This document shows, piece after piece, positions 49,145 through 60,223 of a stretch of 64,000 nt of DNA. The notes beneath the pieces are model-generated. The model saw only the letters and a list, made by a program, of their open reading frames with translations. It did no database searches and was not told the origin of the DNA. The number at the start of each line of letters is the position of its first letter. The first letter of the stretch is position 1. The stretch comes from Silurus meridionalis. Taxonomy: Eukaryota > Chordata > Actinopteri > Siluriformes > Siluridae. The stretch covers positions 15,490,500 through 15,554,499 of the forward strand of contig NC_060890.1 of the NCBI RefSeq assembly GCF_014805685.1, given 5' to 3'. A program made the position numbers and the translations under genes.

Positions 49145-51440
49145 CCACTACATTTGTGAGACATTTTATTGTTCTGCGTTTTATCCAGTTAATTTGCCAG
49201 TCCCCCCTTTTCATGCTCATTCATTTTTACAATTCTGCATCTGATAGCCTTGATACAGATCCTATCCTCTCTACTTCCTGTGGATGTCAAGGTCTGGAGG
49301 TCGTGTTTACTCGTACAGCACGTCATTCAGTGGCGCCTTTGCTCCAGCCAAATAGTTGGCTTGGCCCTTTCAACATCGGCTGTGAGTTGACCGTAAATGT
49401 ATTACATAAGATTGCTACTGCTTTACGCAACACCATGCCCAGCTTTAAACGATCAGCAACCAAATTCTTTCCTCAGATCATTTTACATCACGTTTATTTT
49501 CCATTTATTTCTGTGGTGCTACTTCAAAGAAAGTCAACAACAAAACCATATGATGGTTGAATAGATTTTTATCTTGCATTTCCTTTGGCTATGCATGCTA
49601 AATTTGTTCACTATTGTTACAACAGTAGTCAGCTAAAAGTTGTTGAAATGATCATTATCATATCATTCAAATAAAATTATCTTCCCTGATGGATTTTGAA
49701 ATGGTTCCTGATATCAAGTTCTACATATTACCTTTAGGTATTCATACTAAGTGATTAAATGACATTAAGGTCCTATAATGGTTTACATATAAAACTGGCC
49801 AATTTTTTTTTTTTACGTTATCATGTTGCATAAATAAATGCTTACTATATAGGTGATTTTAATAAAAAATTAGGGTAAATTATGGTATTATGATAGAAAA
49901 TGTTTTGTTTGAAGGTGCAGGATTAAATAAGCTCTATTGGCACTCATAATACATAATACAGATCATGGAATCCATATGCATTAAAAACTTAATATTTGAA
50001 AAGTCTGAATAATTTTTTTATTTTAAAATGATTTAAAATGATAAATCTATGGCACAGTCTGAAAAGGCTACATATCCCTGTTTAAAAACTGGACAGAATC
50101 CAGGGCTGCAAAAAGCATGAAAATAATGTCTCTGTGTAGTAGAAGAATACTTACTAGATTTTTCATCGCTAAAGTTTGCTGCTGGTTAATTGAATTGGAG
50201 AATCGACAACAATGAAATCCACATCGTTGTCTAGTTACTTACAGATACACTATGACCTAGTGTCCATGCACTGCTGGAGCCCCCATTGTTTTAGACTTGC
50301 TTGACAGTACTGTCAGAACCCACAGCCATGTGATATGCACTGTTTACATCTGATAATAGGTAGGTACCCTCATCACCCTCTGTTCATCTGGACCAAGCTT
50401 CCCTGAATCAATCCTCACTTTCTATCTGAGCCCTTACTTCACTCACCACATAGCCTGTACCTTCATACATTATTTGAATGATAAGCTGGGGTGATCTTGA
50501 ATATGAGATCTAGCTGCTTGTATGCTTTTAGTTGGCTGCTGAAAGAGCACCAGACCATCCTTTCATAAGACCCATCATCTGCTTGTGTGCACTCATGCTG
50601 TAATGCTGCTAGAAAGAAAATTATAATAATAATAAAAAAGCTACTCCCAGGGAACGAGAAATGGAGTAAATTTCCCTTTGTTTTCTCTGGGGTAGTCACA
50701 CACCTGCACTCAAATTCTTGGCAGATATTCATTCTTCTCCACCCTACAATTCAAAATGCAGCACAAAGATGGGACATTTTGTGGCAGTACATTTCAGAGA
50801 TTGAGTACTTGTACCAACAAGTCTGTATGGTGTGTTGCTATGATATGGAGTGAAAACAATGGCTGTACTTTGGGAACCTTTAGAAGGGTATAAAAGCTTA
50901 TAAATAGTACTGTATTACTTAATTAATACTTACTGTATTACTTACAAAAGTGTCTTATTATTACAGTATATTTGCAGACTTGACATTTTATATCACGTTT
51001 CCTCAGATTAGATGCTTAAAATAAAAACGCATTGAACAATTCTGATAAAATTATATTAATTTCATGATCATGTTTTTTTATTTTATGTCATCCTATAAGA
51101 GTTGAATAAAACTGAAACTAGACGTGAAATTGTGTGGGTATTATGGGGTCATATTCATGTATGAGTAATGAATGAATGTGAAAATGGAAGAATAATTTGA
51201 ACAAGAAAATCAAGAAATAAAAACATACACTATATGTTAAACATGTGAAGTGTCTAAAAGCAACCCATGTAACACGTGATTTATTTGCGTGACCTTTTTT
51301 CTAATGCTATATATAATGCTTTCTGCTGTGTGGGATCGGATGTTTAATAATAATATTGAACTGTAAGTGAAGTTGAGTAACAGTATAATATAATATAAAC
51401 TGTAGTCAGAGATCGTTCCGACCTCCAGCATTGCTTTTCT

Positions 51441-51500
51441 AATTCACTTGAATTTTATTTGTGTAGCGCTCTTAACAATGGATGCTGTTGCAAAGCATCT
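51441..51500. repeat. Fragment of a dispersed fish repeat
   Basis: 'attttatttgtgtagcgctc' followed by ttaacaatggatgctgttgcaaagca resembles the terminal part of a repeat common in ostariophysan fish. A reverse-oriented relative ends at 59495. Confidence 0.45.
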
Positions 51501-53667
51501 TAAAAATTTAAATAAAAATTTAAAAATTAAAAAAATAATAAAAAGATTAAGAATTTAATAAAATAAATGCAAAATAATTAATTTAGCCATGTAATTTAAT
51601 CCATAATGAAAAACCCAGAGGTGACGTGTGATTGAATTGGGTAAAAAGAAAAAGGTGTGCTATAGCTTTTATTTGAGTTTTGAATTAGAGCCAAGAGGCA
51701 CATCACTGCATGTCTAACCTATGCAAACAAATCTGAGTGAGACCAAATGACCTCAAAAGACCCCAGTCCCTCAGCAATTCAGAAATGCAAACAATACTAT
51801 GGCAGCTCTGGAGGATAGATCAGCTCAGATACATGCATCTGACTTAATATGTATTGAGAATATTCATGATTTACTCTTCTTACTCCTCTCTACTTCTTCC
51901 CTTGTAACTGTGGGATTATTTTGCATGGTGACAGGTGGACCATACATAAGGTGGCACATAGTTTGCATTTCATAAACCAATGACAATCACAGCTCATTAA
52001 AATGTTTTCATGAGCCTGTAATAAAGCAATTTCAACTGCACTTGATGATTGCATACCTAAAATATTCTTGACCTAGATTCATCCACAGCCTGGCTCAGTC
52101 TATTTTCCAGCTACCAGCAATCTAATCAATTATTCAGCATATTATTACAGATTTACATCATCTTGGAAACACAGATCTGTCTTGTTTATTTTTGTTTTGC
52201 AACTTGGAACTTTATTGTGTTGCTTATTATTCATAATACAAATCATGATTTGTCTCAAAGTGGGGATTCTAATGCAAAGCCAGGTTCAGATTTTTTTATT
52301 TTGTTTGTAATGGAAACCACAATCCTACCACTGTCACAGTTATTATATCTATAAATAATGTCAGCTGAAATCTAATGTCAATTTTATTCAAATGTGTTGG
52401 TGGAAAGTTTAGAAAAAGAAAGCTCTTTCACCAGTAAATAGAAAAACAAATATTATTGTGCATGCTTGAATAACATGCACAATGTAGTCTGTGCTAGCAA
52501 AAAGTTTCCAGGATTCCAATTAAAATATTATACTTGGTTTATAACAACCGCAATGAAACTGTGATGAAACACAAAATCGGGATGCTGTGATTTGCTATTT
52601 TCCTGTTACACCAGAATTGATTTGTTCCATTTTATTTTCACCCTTTTGATCTTTTGTGCCCCATTACTGTGCATTACTGTTTCATAACAAAACTAGATTC
52701 AGCTAACAAAGAGCCGTCACCATCAGCCTGTTTTTTCATATCACTCGGGAGTATTCCTCAAAAGCCAAACTTACAATGAACACTTATTTTAGGAAGTTAT
52801 TAAATTGCACGCATTGCCGAATAAAAGTTCTTACCTTGTAAAGTGGAAAGGGTTTCCTAGGATTCCTCTTCGTTTTGCACTATGGATGATGCTGTTTTTT
52901 TTTCTAAGCATGTGTTTTCGTGTCAAGCAATGTGAAACATCTACCAATTGCGATCCCAAACCCAGCATGCCATCAGGAGCTGGAGAGAGAAAGTAAGAGC
53001 AAGAAGGGAGGGGATTGAAGGAGGGGCACAGATACAGCCAAGAAGGGAGGAATGAAGGGAAAACAACAAGAGCACAAAGAAGAAAAAGAAGAATCCATAA
53101 GTGTAGGATTAAAGAAAAGCCTTAAAGTGTAAAAGATGAAGGGGGAAATGGAGAACGACAGTCTGCAGGGACAGGACAGAGAGATCAAATGAAAAGGCAG
53201 AAAGACCAGATTAAAGTCAAGTTAGATCATGCCACATTCTCAGACTATTTGACAAATGTCTCTTACCACACTTGTGTCATTTTGTCTATTAAACAGCACA
53301 GAGGACCTTTTAAACAGCTTATGAAATCATGAAACCATGAAGTTAGAGAAAGAAGGATAATACTTTGAGATATTTATTTTAAACACAACTAAAAATTTCT
53401 TGTTTTAACATCTGGCCAAATTAAGCACACATTTTCTTTTCTTCTTTTAGTCAGATTGTTTTAGGAAACATAGTGTGGTTAAATCGTATCTAAATTTGAC
53501 ACAGAGGTTATTTGGGAGGGAACGGAAGAAATCTGTCAAGTGGTGCTGCTACTGCTCAGGTCATTGACTTGCATTGACATGCATAATGGAAAAAGGAAAT
53601 CCCTTCCAAGTGTATATAGCATTTTGCACCAAATTATTTACAATCAAGCCCTTATCTTTAAAAATTA

Positions 53668-53669
53668 TG

Positions 53670-53721
<52 letters not shown>

Positions 53722-53741
53722 TGTTGTTGTTGTTGTTATTA
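53668..53741. repeat. (ATT)n/(TTG)n microsatellite
   Basis: About 17 ATT units then five TTG units. Homopolymeric ORFs on both strands are artefacts. Confidence 0.97.
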
Positions 53742-54445
53742 TTAGGCATGTTCACTGCACATACTTTAAGCCCAAGCCAAACAGATGATGGCTGAGAGAA
53801 GATCAAAACACTGCAGAAACAGATGCTTGTGTTTATCTTTTCTTTCCTCTTTTAACATCACTGTTTCAAAGAGTTCTCTGACAAAAGATGTATGGTGAAC
53901 AGGGTCTGGGGAGGGAATAAGAAGTACTAAAGAGACCAAAAAATGTTTATATAGACTATATGAGACAGGTAATCACATGTTTTTTTTTTAGGAATAAACA
54001 TGAAATAAATATATTTTTATAATATAGTGGATTGTAATATGATTATAGAACACAAGGCCCTTTTGTCATTTTATTGACAACTCTAATCATAAAGAGACGA
54101 TTTTCTTACAGTCAGATTACTGTAAAAGGTTTATCAATATAAGGTGTATTCAATTAGACACTTAGGTCAATAAACACATTTATAACCTACCACTTCCTTT
54201 AATCTATTGACGTTTATGTAGACAGGAATGTACTGTAACTATTTCTTACAAAACTGACTACAAATTTCTTCTCCTATGAGTGTATTTTGAGAAATTTGCA
54301 AGAGAATCAGATTAGCTGTTTAAATCCAGTAAGTCTAAAGAGAATATCAAATCTAACATAAGCCACCTCCCAGACACAAACAATCTACTTTTAATGATCA
54401 TGCCTTTAGCTTTGTTACACTTGAAATGGCCTTCAACAACTTATA

Positions 54446-55905
54446 CAGTGAGGAAAATAAGTATTTGAACACCCTGCTATTTTGCAAGTTCTCCCAAGTT
54501 CTGAGAAAGTCAATGTTAATATATGGTACAGTAGCATTTGTTTGCAATTACAGAGGTCAAACATTTCCTGTAGTTTTTCACCAGGTTTGCACACACTGCA
54601 GGAGGGATTTTGGCCCACTCCTCCACACAGATCTTCTCTAGATCAGTCAGGTTTCTGGCCTGTCGCTGAGAAACACTGAGTTTGAGCTCCCTCCAAAGAT
54701 TCTCTATTGGGTTTAGGTCTGGAGACTGGCTAGGCCACGCCAGAACCTTGATATGCTTCTTACAGAGCCACTCCTTGGTTATCCTGGCTGTGTGCTTCGG
54801 GTCATTGTCATGTTGGAAGACCCAGCCTCGACCCATCTTCAATGCTCTAACTGAGGGAAGGAGGTTGTTCCCCAAAATCTCGCAATACGTGGCCCCGGTC
54901 ATCCTCTCCTTAATACAGTGCAGTCACCCTGTCCCATGTGCAGAAAAACACCCCAAAGCATGATGCTACCACCCCCATGCTTCACAGTAGGGATGGTGTT
55001 CTTGGGATGGTACTCATCATTCTTCTTCCTCCAAACACGTTTAGTGGAATTATGACCCAAAAGTTCTATTTTGGTCTCATCTGACCACATGACTTTCTCC
55101 CATGACTCCTCTGGATCATCCAAATGGTCATTGGCAAACTTAAGACGTGCCTGGACATGTGCTGGTTTAAGCAGGGGAACCTTCCGTGCCATGCATGATT
55201 TCAAACCATGACGTCTTAGTGTATTACCAACAGTAACCTTGGAAGCGGTGGTCCCAGCTCTTTTCAGGTCATTGACCAGCTCCTCCGTGTAGTTCTGGGC
55301 TGATTTCTCACCTTCCTTAGGATCATTGAGACCCCACGAGGTGAGATCTTGCATGGAGCCCCAGTCCGAGGAGATTGACAGTCATGTTTAGCTTCTTCCA
55401 TTTTCTAATGATTGCTCCAACAGTGGACCTTTTTTCACCAAGCTGCTTGGCAATTTCCCCGTAGACCTTTCCAGCCTTGTGGAGGTGTACAATTTTGTCT
55501 CTAGTGTCTTTGGACAGCTCTTTGGTCTTGGCCATGTTAGTAGTTGGATTCTTACCGATTGTATGGGGTGGACAGGTGTCTTTATGCAGCTAACGACCTC
55601 AAACAGGTGCATCTAATTTAGGATAATAAATGTAGTGGAGGTGGACATTTTAAAGGCAGACTAACAGGTCTTTGAAGGTCAGAATTCTAGCTGATAGACA
55701 GGTGTTCAAATATTTATTTGCAGCTGTATCAAACAAATAAATAGTTTAAAAATCATATATTGTGATTTCTGGATTTTTTATTTTTTAGATTATGTCTCTC
55801 ACAGTGGACATGCACCTACGATGACAATTTCAGACCCCTCCATGAGTTCTAAGTGGGAGAACTTGCAAAATAGCAGGGTGTTCAAATACTTACTTTTCCT
55901 CACTG
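54446..55905 (-). mobile_element. Tc1-like DNA transposon, 1460 bp, inactive
   Basis: Both ends carry the inverted repeat CAGTGAGGAAAA...AAGTATTTGAACACCC, extending about 50 bp. TA dinucleotides flank at 54444-54445 and 55906-55907. An inner partial copy of the end (gctgcaaataaatatttgaa) near 55715 suggests an IR/DR arrangement. It contains a broken transposase on the minus strand. The family is widespread in teleosts. Confidence 0.93.
54516..55535 (-). pseudogene. Tc1-like transposase, broken by frameshifts
   Basis: A transposase of about 340 codons starting [16 protein letters not shown]. The N-terminal paired-like helix-turn-helix includes [20 protein letters not shown] and RKWKK. The DDE catalytic domain shows [18 protein letters not shown] and [11 protein letters not shown], with 34 residues between the second aspartate and the glutamate (DD34E). 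Frame changes near 55370, 55285 and 54917 (each consistent with loss of one base) split it into separate open frames, so it cannot encode an active enzyme although the catalytic residues remain. Confidence 0.92.
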
Positions 55906-56220
55906 TATGTTTTATGTGTACAAGGTCTGTGTGCTACATATTAAATATGTTACATATATGTTACGAGTAAGAGTACACCACTGCAGATTAAATCACTAAA
56001 TGTCAATAGGTCATGGTGGTTATTATAAATTTATCATACTTTTAATTGATTAAGAGCTAAAACGAGACATTGAGAAGTGTCTTGCATCCAAGACATCCAA
56101 GATGTAAGTATAATGTAACTTTTACCTAATACATTATCTGATTTATTTCTTTGTTTGTTTGTTTGTTTCAGAAAATCTATTGCCAACAAGTTAAATTTTT
56201 CTCACTAAAACCCTCTAGAC

Positions 56221-56396
56221 CAGGGGTGCCCAATACGTCGATCGCGATCTACTGGTCGATTGCAAAGGTAGTGTGGGTTGATCGCATGACATTTAAAAAA
56301 ATAGATATTTATTTATGCAGTTTTATAGTAGGTAGATAATTTTGACTTGGTAATTTTATAAGTAACTCGCATGCTGAAAGAGTGTGTGAACCCCTG
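56221..56396. mobile_element. hAT-type MITE, 176 bp, with exact 8-bp target duplication
   Basis: Starts CAGGGGTGCCC and ends AACCCCTG, a short terminal inverted repeat (CAGGGGT). It is flanked by identical 8-bp duplications CTCTAGAC at 56213-56220 and 56397-56404. The 8-bp duplication and CAGGG termini are hAT signatures. The interior has 'gtcgatcgcgatctactggt' and no coding capacity. Confidence 0.85.
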
Positions 56397-56404
56397 CTCT
56401 AGAC

Positions 56405-57002
56405 AATTTAAGATTTCTTTACTTTAAGATGGTTTCTTTACTCATACTAAAATTGCTATTATTCCCTATTATAGCCACTAGATGTCCTCATCAACAAAGA
56501 TTTGGAAAAATATTAATTTTTGTTGGGAATACACTGTAATTTTGATTTTTTTATTTTTATTTTATTGTTTAAATATATAAATGGTTAATGGTTGGTTACA
56601 TTTTGACATACATACGCACAGCATTATAACAATAATATTTATTAGTTTAAGAAATGCTATTTGTGAACCACTATTTAAAATATACATATGCCACTGGAAA
56701 TATTGAGTTTGATCATGTGTATGCAGCAGCTGAGAGCATTTGTGTCCTTTCATAACAGAGTTGCATAAACAGCATGCATAATTATTTAGCTATTTTACTT
56801 TTTGCATTTTCATCGTCATCGCAGTCATCATCATGTGGTGGGATGTGTGATAGTGAAGACAGACTCATCAGATAAGACGGTTGGCCGCAGAAAGGCAGAG
56901 TGACATGGATTTCATACACTGTTGATTCTTATAATCTGTATTGATATTGAGGCTATGCATTCACACACATAAGCTTGAATAATGCCAACAGTAATCCCAA
57001 TT
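56405..57002. other. Intergenic, nothing recognised
   Basis: A/T-rich; no gene or repeat identified. Confidence 0.5.
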
Positions 57003-57003
57003 A

Positions 57004-57515
57004 AGTCAAGTCAAGAAGCTTGTATTGTAATTCCAACCATATATAGCTAAAATAGTACACATTGAAATGTGACAATGTTTTTCCAGAACCCTGGTGCTAC
57101 ATAAACAGCATAGAGCTACAACACACAACATAGAGCTACATAACAGAACACAAAGCTAAGGACTTAAGTAAGCTGTCCTTTTCACATAAAATACGTCGTG
57201 TGCAACCTAGTGTAAACAGTGCAAGACAAAAGACAGTGCAAAAAGACAATACAAAACAATGCACGAGAGATACACAAAATAGCGCCAACCAGTGCACTTT
57301 CTGTATATGTTAATCAGTACAATGTGCAAAAAAAGAGAACTGCAAACAAGAGTGTATTTGTAAACATATATACAAAATGTGTGCAAAACAGCAACAGCAG
57401 CAATCGAGTAGGTGTGCAAAACAGCATGTAAACAGTTTTATTATGGGCGGTGCTATAGACATGGGTGTGCATGAATTGCATTGAGTATTTGAGTGTGTTC
57501 GAGTTTGTAGAAGTT
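57004..57515 (+). repeat. Dispersed fish repeat of unassigned class
   Basis: Begins 'gtcaagtcaagaagcttgta', continues with attccaaccatatatagct, 'ccctggtgctacataaaca', 'gacaaaagacagtgcaaaaa', and ends tgggcggtgctatagacatg and gagtgtgttcgag. I recognise this order as a repeat seen widely in ostariophysan genomes, but class and boundaries need a repeat library. Confidence 0.5.
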
Positions 57516-57897
57516 TAATAACACACATTTGAGTAAGTGGCAATAGTGCATTAATAACATTTTAAATCATGGCTTTTATAATCTACACCCTTATAATATC
57601 CAAAACTTAATTTCTAATAGGAAGCACTTTCTTGTAGTTTGATATGGAACCTGTAAGGCGTTCAGTTCATATTTTTCAGATATCTCTGCTATATTTTGTA
57701 AATAATCAAACACCTTGTCAATTATACATTTACAATATAAATATATACAATACAATATACATATATACGATTTTAAGGTGGCACTTAAACTACTAGTATA
57801 CATGGGAATGAATGCAGTAAAAATGGCATATTTCTTCACAAGGAATTTCGATCTTCAGCTTGTTTATTTGAGACGGTGTGAACAGCGCGTTGAAGTA

Positions 57898-58036
57898 CAC
57901 GTGCCTTTCCTATTACGCAATAAGCTGGAACACTGGAGGCGGGTGTCTGCTCTCTGATTGGCCCTCGTGAGACCAATAAAAGATTTTGTACCTATCAGCG
58001 AGTTGGTGGGCGTGTCGCTGTGGGGCTCCACACGTG
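57898..58036. promoter_or_regulatory. Promoter-like cluster: two CACGTG, C/EBP or D-box palindrome, two CCAAT
   Basis: CACGTG at 57898-57903 and 58031-58036. ATTACGCAAT, a perfect palindrome of the C/EBP and PAR-bZIP type, at 57912-57921. ATTGG at 57957-57961 and CCAAT at 57973-57977. GTGGGCGTG at about 58007. The surrounding 150 bp is markedly richer in CpG than its neighbours. It could be the promoter or first exon of c1qtnf1 (minus strand), a distal element for csnk1d, or an unannotated transcript start. Confidence 0.45.
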
Positions 58037-58083
58037 AGCCAGTAGTACCATATGAGTAACAGGCCATATTCACAGGAACAGAA

Positions 58084-58136
58084 TCCAGTGTGTGTGTGTG
58101 TGTGTGGGTGGGTGGGTGTGTGTGTGTGGGGGGGGG
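58084..58136. repeat. GT/GGGT-rich simple repeat
   Basis: A (TG)n array with GGGTG interruptions ending in a G9 run. Confidence 0.9.
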
Positions 58137-58193
58137 TAGCACGTTGTTGCCTGCTTTTCATTAAAATCAAGTTTTTTAAACCAAGAAGACTCT

Positions 58194-58201
58194 TATAATA
58201 A

Positions 58202-58240
<39 letters not shown>

Positions 58241-58243
58241 CAA
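58194..58243. repeat. (AAT)n microsatellite
   Basis: A TAA/AAT trinucleotide array with one interruption. Confidence 0.95.
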
Positions 58244-58483
58244 CATTTGTGGACACCTGACCATCATACACATATGATAAATCCCAAACTTATGCCACAA
58301 TGTTGAAAGTACACAAATATATAGGATGTTCCCCATCTGAAATCAGTGCCTGATCTCACTAATATTCTTGTGGCAGAATTAGTTGGAAACCTGAATGTTA
58401 TTATTACAGCAAAAGGGAACTACATCTATAACTATATGCTCAATAAACTCAATGAGACTGAGTGTCCACAAACTTCTGTATAC
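58244..58483. mobile_element. Deleted Tc1-like element fossil
   Basis: Left end 'tttgtggacacctgaccatc' and right end gagtgtccacaaacttctgtatac form imperfect inverted repeats. The interior has 'agtgcctgatctcactaata' and tgttattattacagcaaaagg, like the fossil at 31615-31957 but with different deletions. Confidence 0.6.
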
Positions 58484-58569
58484 CAGATAAGCTAGATACA
58501 GTTTGTACACTTGAAACATTTTCCTTTATACAGGCATCAAATGAAATATTACTTGAAATATTACTTGAA

Positions 58570-58895
58570 ACGCGTACTTTTGTTTTTTCCTATTTGTATT
58601 TATACATTGTACTGTGTATAAACTGTTATTGTAGTATATGTATATTCTTTTTCATATATTTGCATTTATTTTTATTTCTTTGTTTGTTATTATTATTATT
58701 ATTTGTTTTTATTTCTCTGTTTTTATTTTTTGTATATTCTTTTTTATATATTTGCATCTATTTTTATTTCTTTGTCTTGCTGCTGTAACATAGAAATTTC
58801 CCCATTGTGGGACGAATAAAGGTTTATCTTATCTCATCTTATCTTATCTTATCTTATCTTATCTTATCTTATCTTATCTTATCTTATCTTATCAC
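58570..58895 (+). repeat. LINE 3' end with (TTATC)n tail
   Basis: 'gctgctgtaacatagaaatt' then tccccattgtgggacgaataaagg is a typical fish LINE 3' terminus (variants read 'aatttccccactgtgggac'). It is followed by a TTATC pentanucleotide array from 58824 to 58894. The T-rich upstream part is a diverged 3' region with no reverse transcriptase. Confidence 0.65.
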
Positions 58896-59159
58896 TTTAT
58901 TTATGACTGAGGTTGTGCATTGTGTACATTGTGTACTTCACTTACAAACTGAGTGAAGTATTTGTCACAGCCCCAGGGGTAACACGGGGCTGCACCTCAA
59001 GAACCATTGGTGTAATGTAATTTTGTATATTTAAATATATGAATTGATTTATTTCAATATATTGTGATATTATTATCCTGAGGCTCAACAATTATAAAAC
59101 TATAATGGATCTATTATTACTACATTACACATACTACATTACAATTATTTATTATTACA

Positions 59160-59500
59160 TTAGATGAATATTATCCAGATAAAGATGGGTTCCTTTTTGA
59201 AGGTTTTTTCTCACACCATCTCAGGCTCAGGTGTTTCCTTGCACATTAGAGATAAAAAGTATAGGCACTAAACTTATAGGCACTAACTGTTTTTTTCTTC
59301 TAGTTTTTAGAGTTTTTATATTTTTATAGCACCAGCACACCATGACAAATTCCTTGTACATGCAACCCATGATACTTGGCAACGAAGGAGATGCTGATTC
59401 TGATATCAATTCATATTTTATAACCTGTTTATATCTGTAAAGCTGTTTTGGGTAATGTCTATTGTTAAAAGCGCTATACAAATAAAATTTACTCGAATTA
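59160..59500 (+). repeat. Composite dispersed-repeat fragments
   Basis: 'tgacaaattccttgtacatg' with tacttggcaacgaaggagatgctgattctgat (59345-59402) and 'tattgttaaaagcgctatac' (59460-59479) match the ends of two repeat families common in fish. The second is the reverse relative of the fragment at 51441. Confidence 0.5.
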
Positions 59501-59635
59501 ATAACTACAAATGGATAGATTTTTACAGCGATTAGATACTTAAACTATATTTTATGGGATTAACCTCAGTCGGACTGGGGTTTTATTGCGTTAAATTTTA
59601 TTTGTAAAACAAAGATATTCTAATGGATTATTGCC

Positions 59636-59720
59636 ATTGGTAATCCGGATATTTTGCAACCAAATGACTAAAGTTTAAAGTTCCGGTTTAGATGAGTCGC
59701 TGCTACAGGAAGTGACATCA
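59636..59720 (+). promoter_or_regulatory. csnk1d: csnk1d proximal promoter (inferred)
   Basis: An inverted CCAAT box (ATTGG at 59636-59640) lies upstream of a compound ETS-CRE-like site, AGGAAGTGACATCA, at 59707-59720. A second CRE-like TGACGTCC lies at 59946-59953. No TATA box is obvious, as expected of a housekeeping kinase gene. The start site is not determinable from sequence. Confidence 0.5.
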
Positions 59721-60147
59721 CAGCGTTACGTTTGTGTTTTACTGTGAGAATGGAAGGCCCATGACGACGGGAGAGCTGAAGCAGTGAGCGGGTCGAGCGA
59801 TAGAAATCCATTTCCATCTTCATAATAGGAATAGAAAACAAACATGAAATCTTAAAGAGCATAATCTACAATCTCTAAGCTTTCATTCGGGGTTAATATT
59901 GTAGCGTTTTAGTTGCTGGTACTTTAGAAAAGTGATGGTGAAAGCTGACGTCCGACGAAGGGATCCGAATTCTTCTCAGGGATCTGGGAGGGTTGGAGTG
60001 GCGTAAAGTTGACATTTTGGTTTGATAAAAAAAAGGGAGATTTGTAGGTGTTTCTTGTTCAAAAGCAAGGTTTTAGTTAGGTGAAGTGTTGTTCTTCTCG
60101 GTTTGTGAAATACAATTAGGTGTTGGTAGGTAATTGTCATTACAGCC
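59721..60147 (+). other. csnk1d: csnk1d 5'UTR (inferred), with upstream ATGs
   Basis: The leader between the inferred promoter and the ATG. Short upstream ORFs begin at 59750 (4 codons), 59761 (8 codons) and 59935 (23 codons, MVKADVRRRDPNSS..., stop at 60004-60006). The last has a fair initiation context. A weak acceptor-like ttacag ends at 60145, so a 5'UTR intron cannot be excluded. Confidence 0.45.
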
Positions 60148-60223
60148 ATGGATCTTCGAGTGGGAAATAGATACAGACTGGGCAGAAAAATTGGAAGTGG
60201 ATCATTCGGTGACATTTATTTGG
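60148..60223 (+). CDS. csnk1d: csnk1d coding exon 1
   Basis: 76 coding nt from [23 protein letters not shown], then the glycine-rich ATP loop to YL and a split glycine. The donor is GTGAGT. The end of the exon after YLG matches the known gene structure. Confidence 0.96.

Larger units (their letters stand above)
46093..54440. other. c1qtnf1 upstream or 5' intron region, no coding exon recognised
   Basis: Mostly A/T-rich. It holds a (TG)n array at 49098-49141, a dispersed-repeat fragment at 51441-51500, an (ATT)n array at 53668-53741 and a conserved-looking patch at about 47220-47660 that includes the nuclear-receptor type site TGACCTTGA. Purine-rich DNA spans about 52980-53200. ORFs here are repeat-driven or lack domains. 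Confidence 0.55.

Noticed and set aside
53540..53806. Frames encoding poly-Tyr, poly-Ile or poly-Asn
   Set aside because: Artefacts of the (ATT)n microsatellite on both strands.
58462..58788. 108-codon hydrophobic frame rich in Leu/Phe/Tyr
   Set aside because: It is the T-rich 3' part of a LINE fossil. The hydrophobicity comes from base composition, not a membrane protein.
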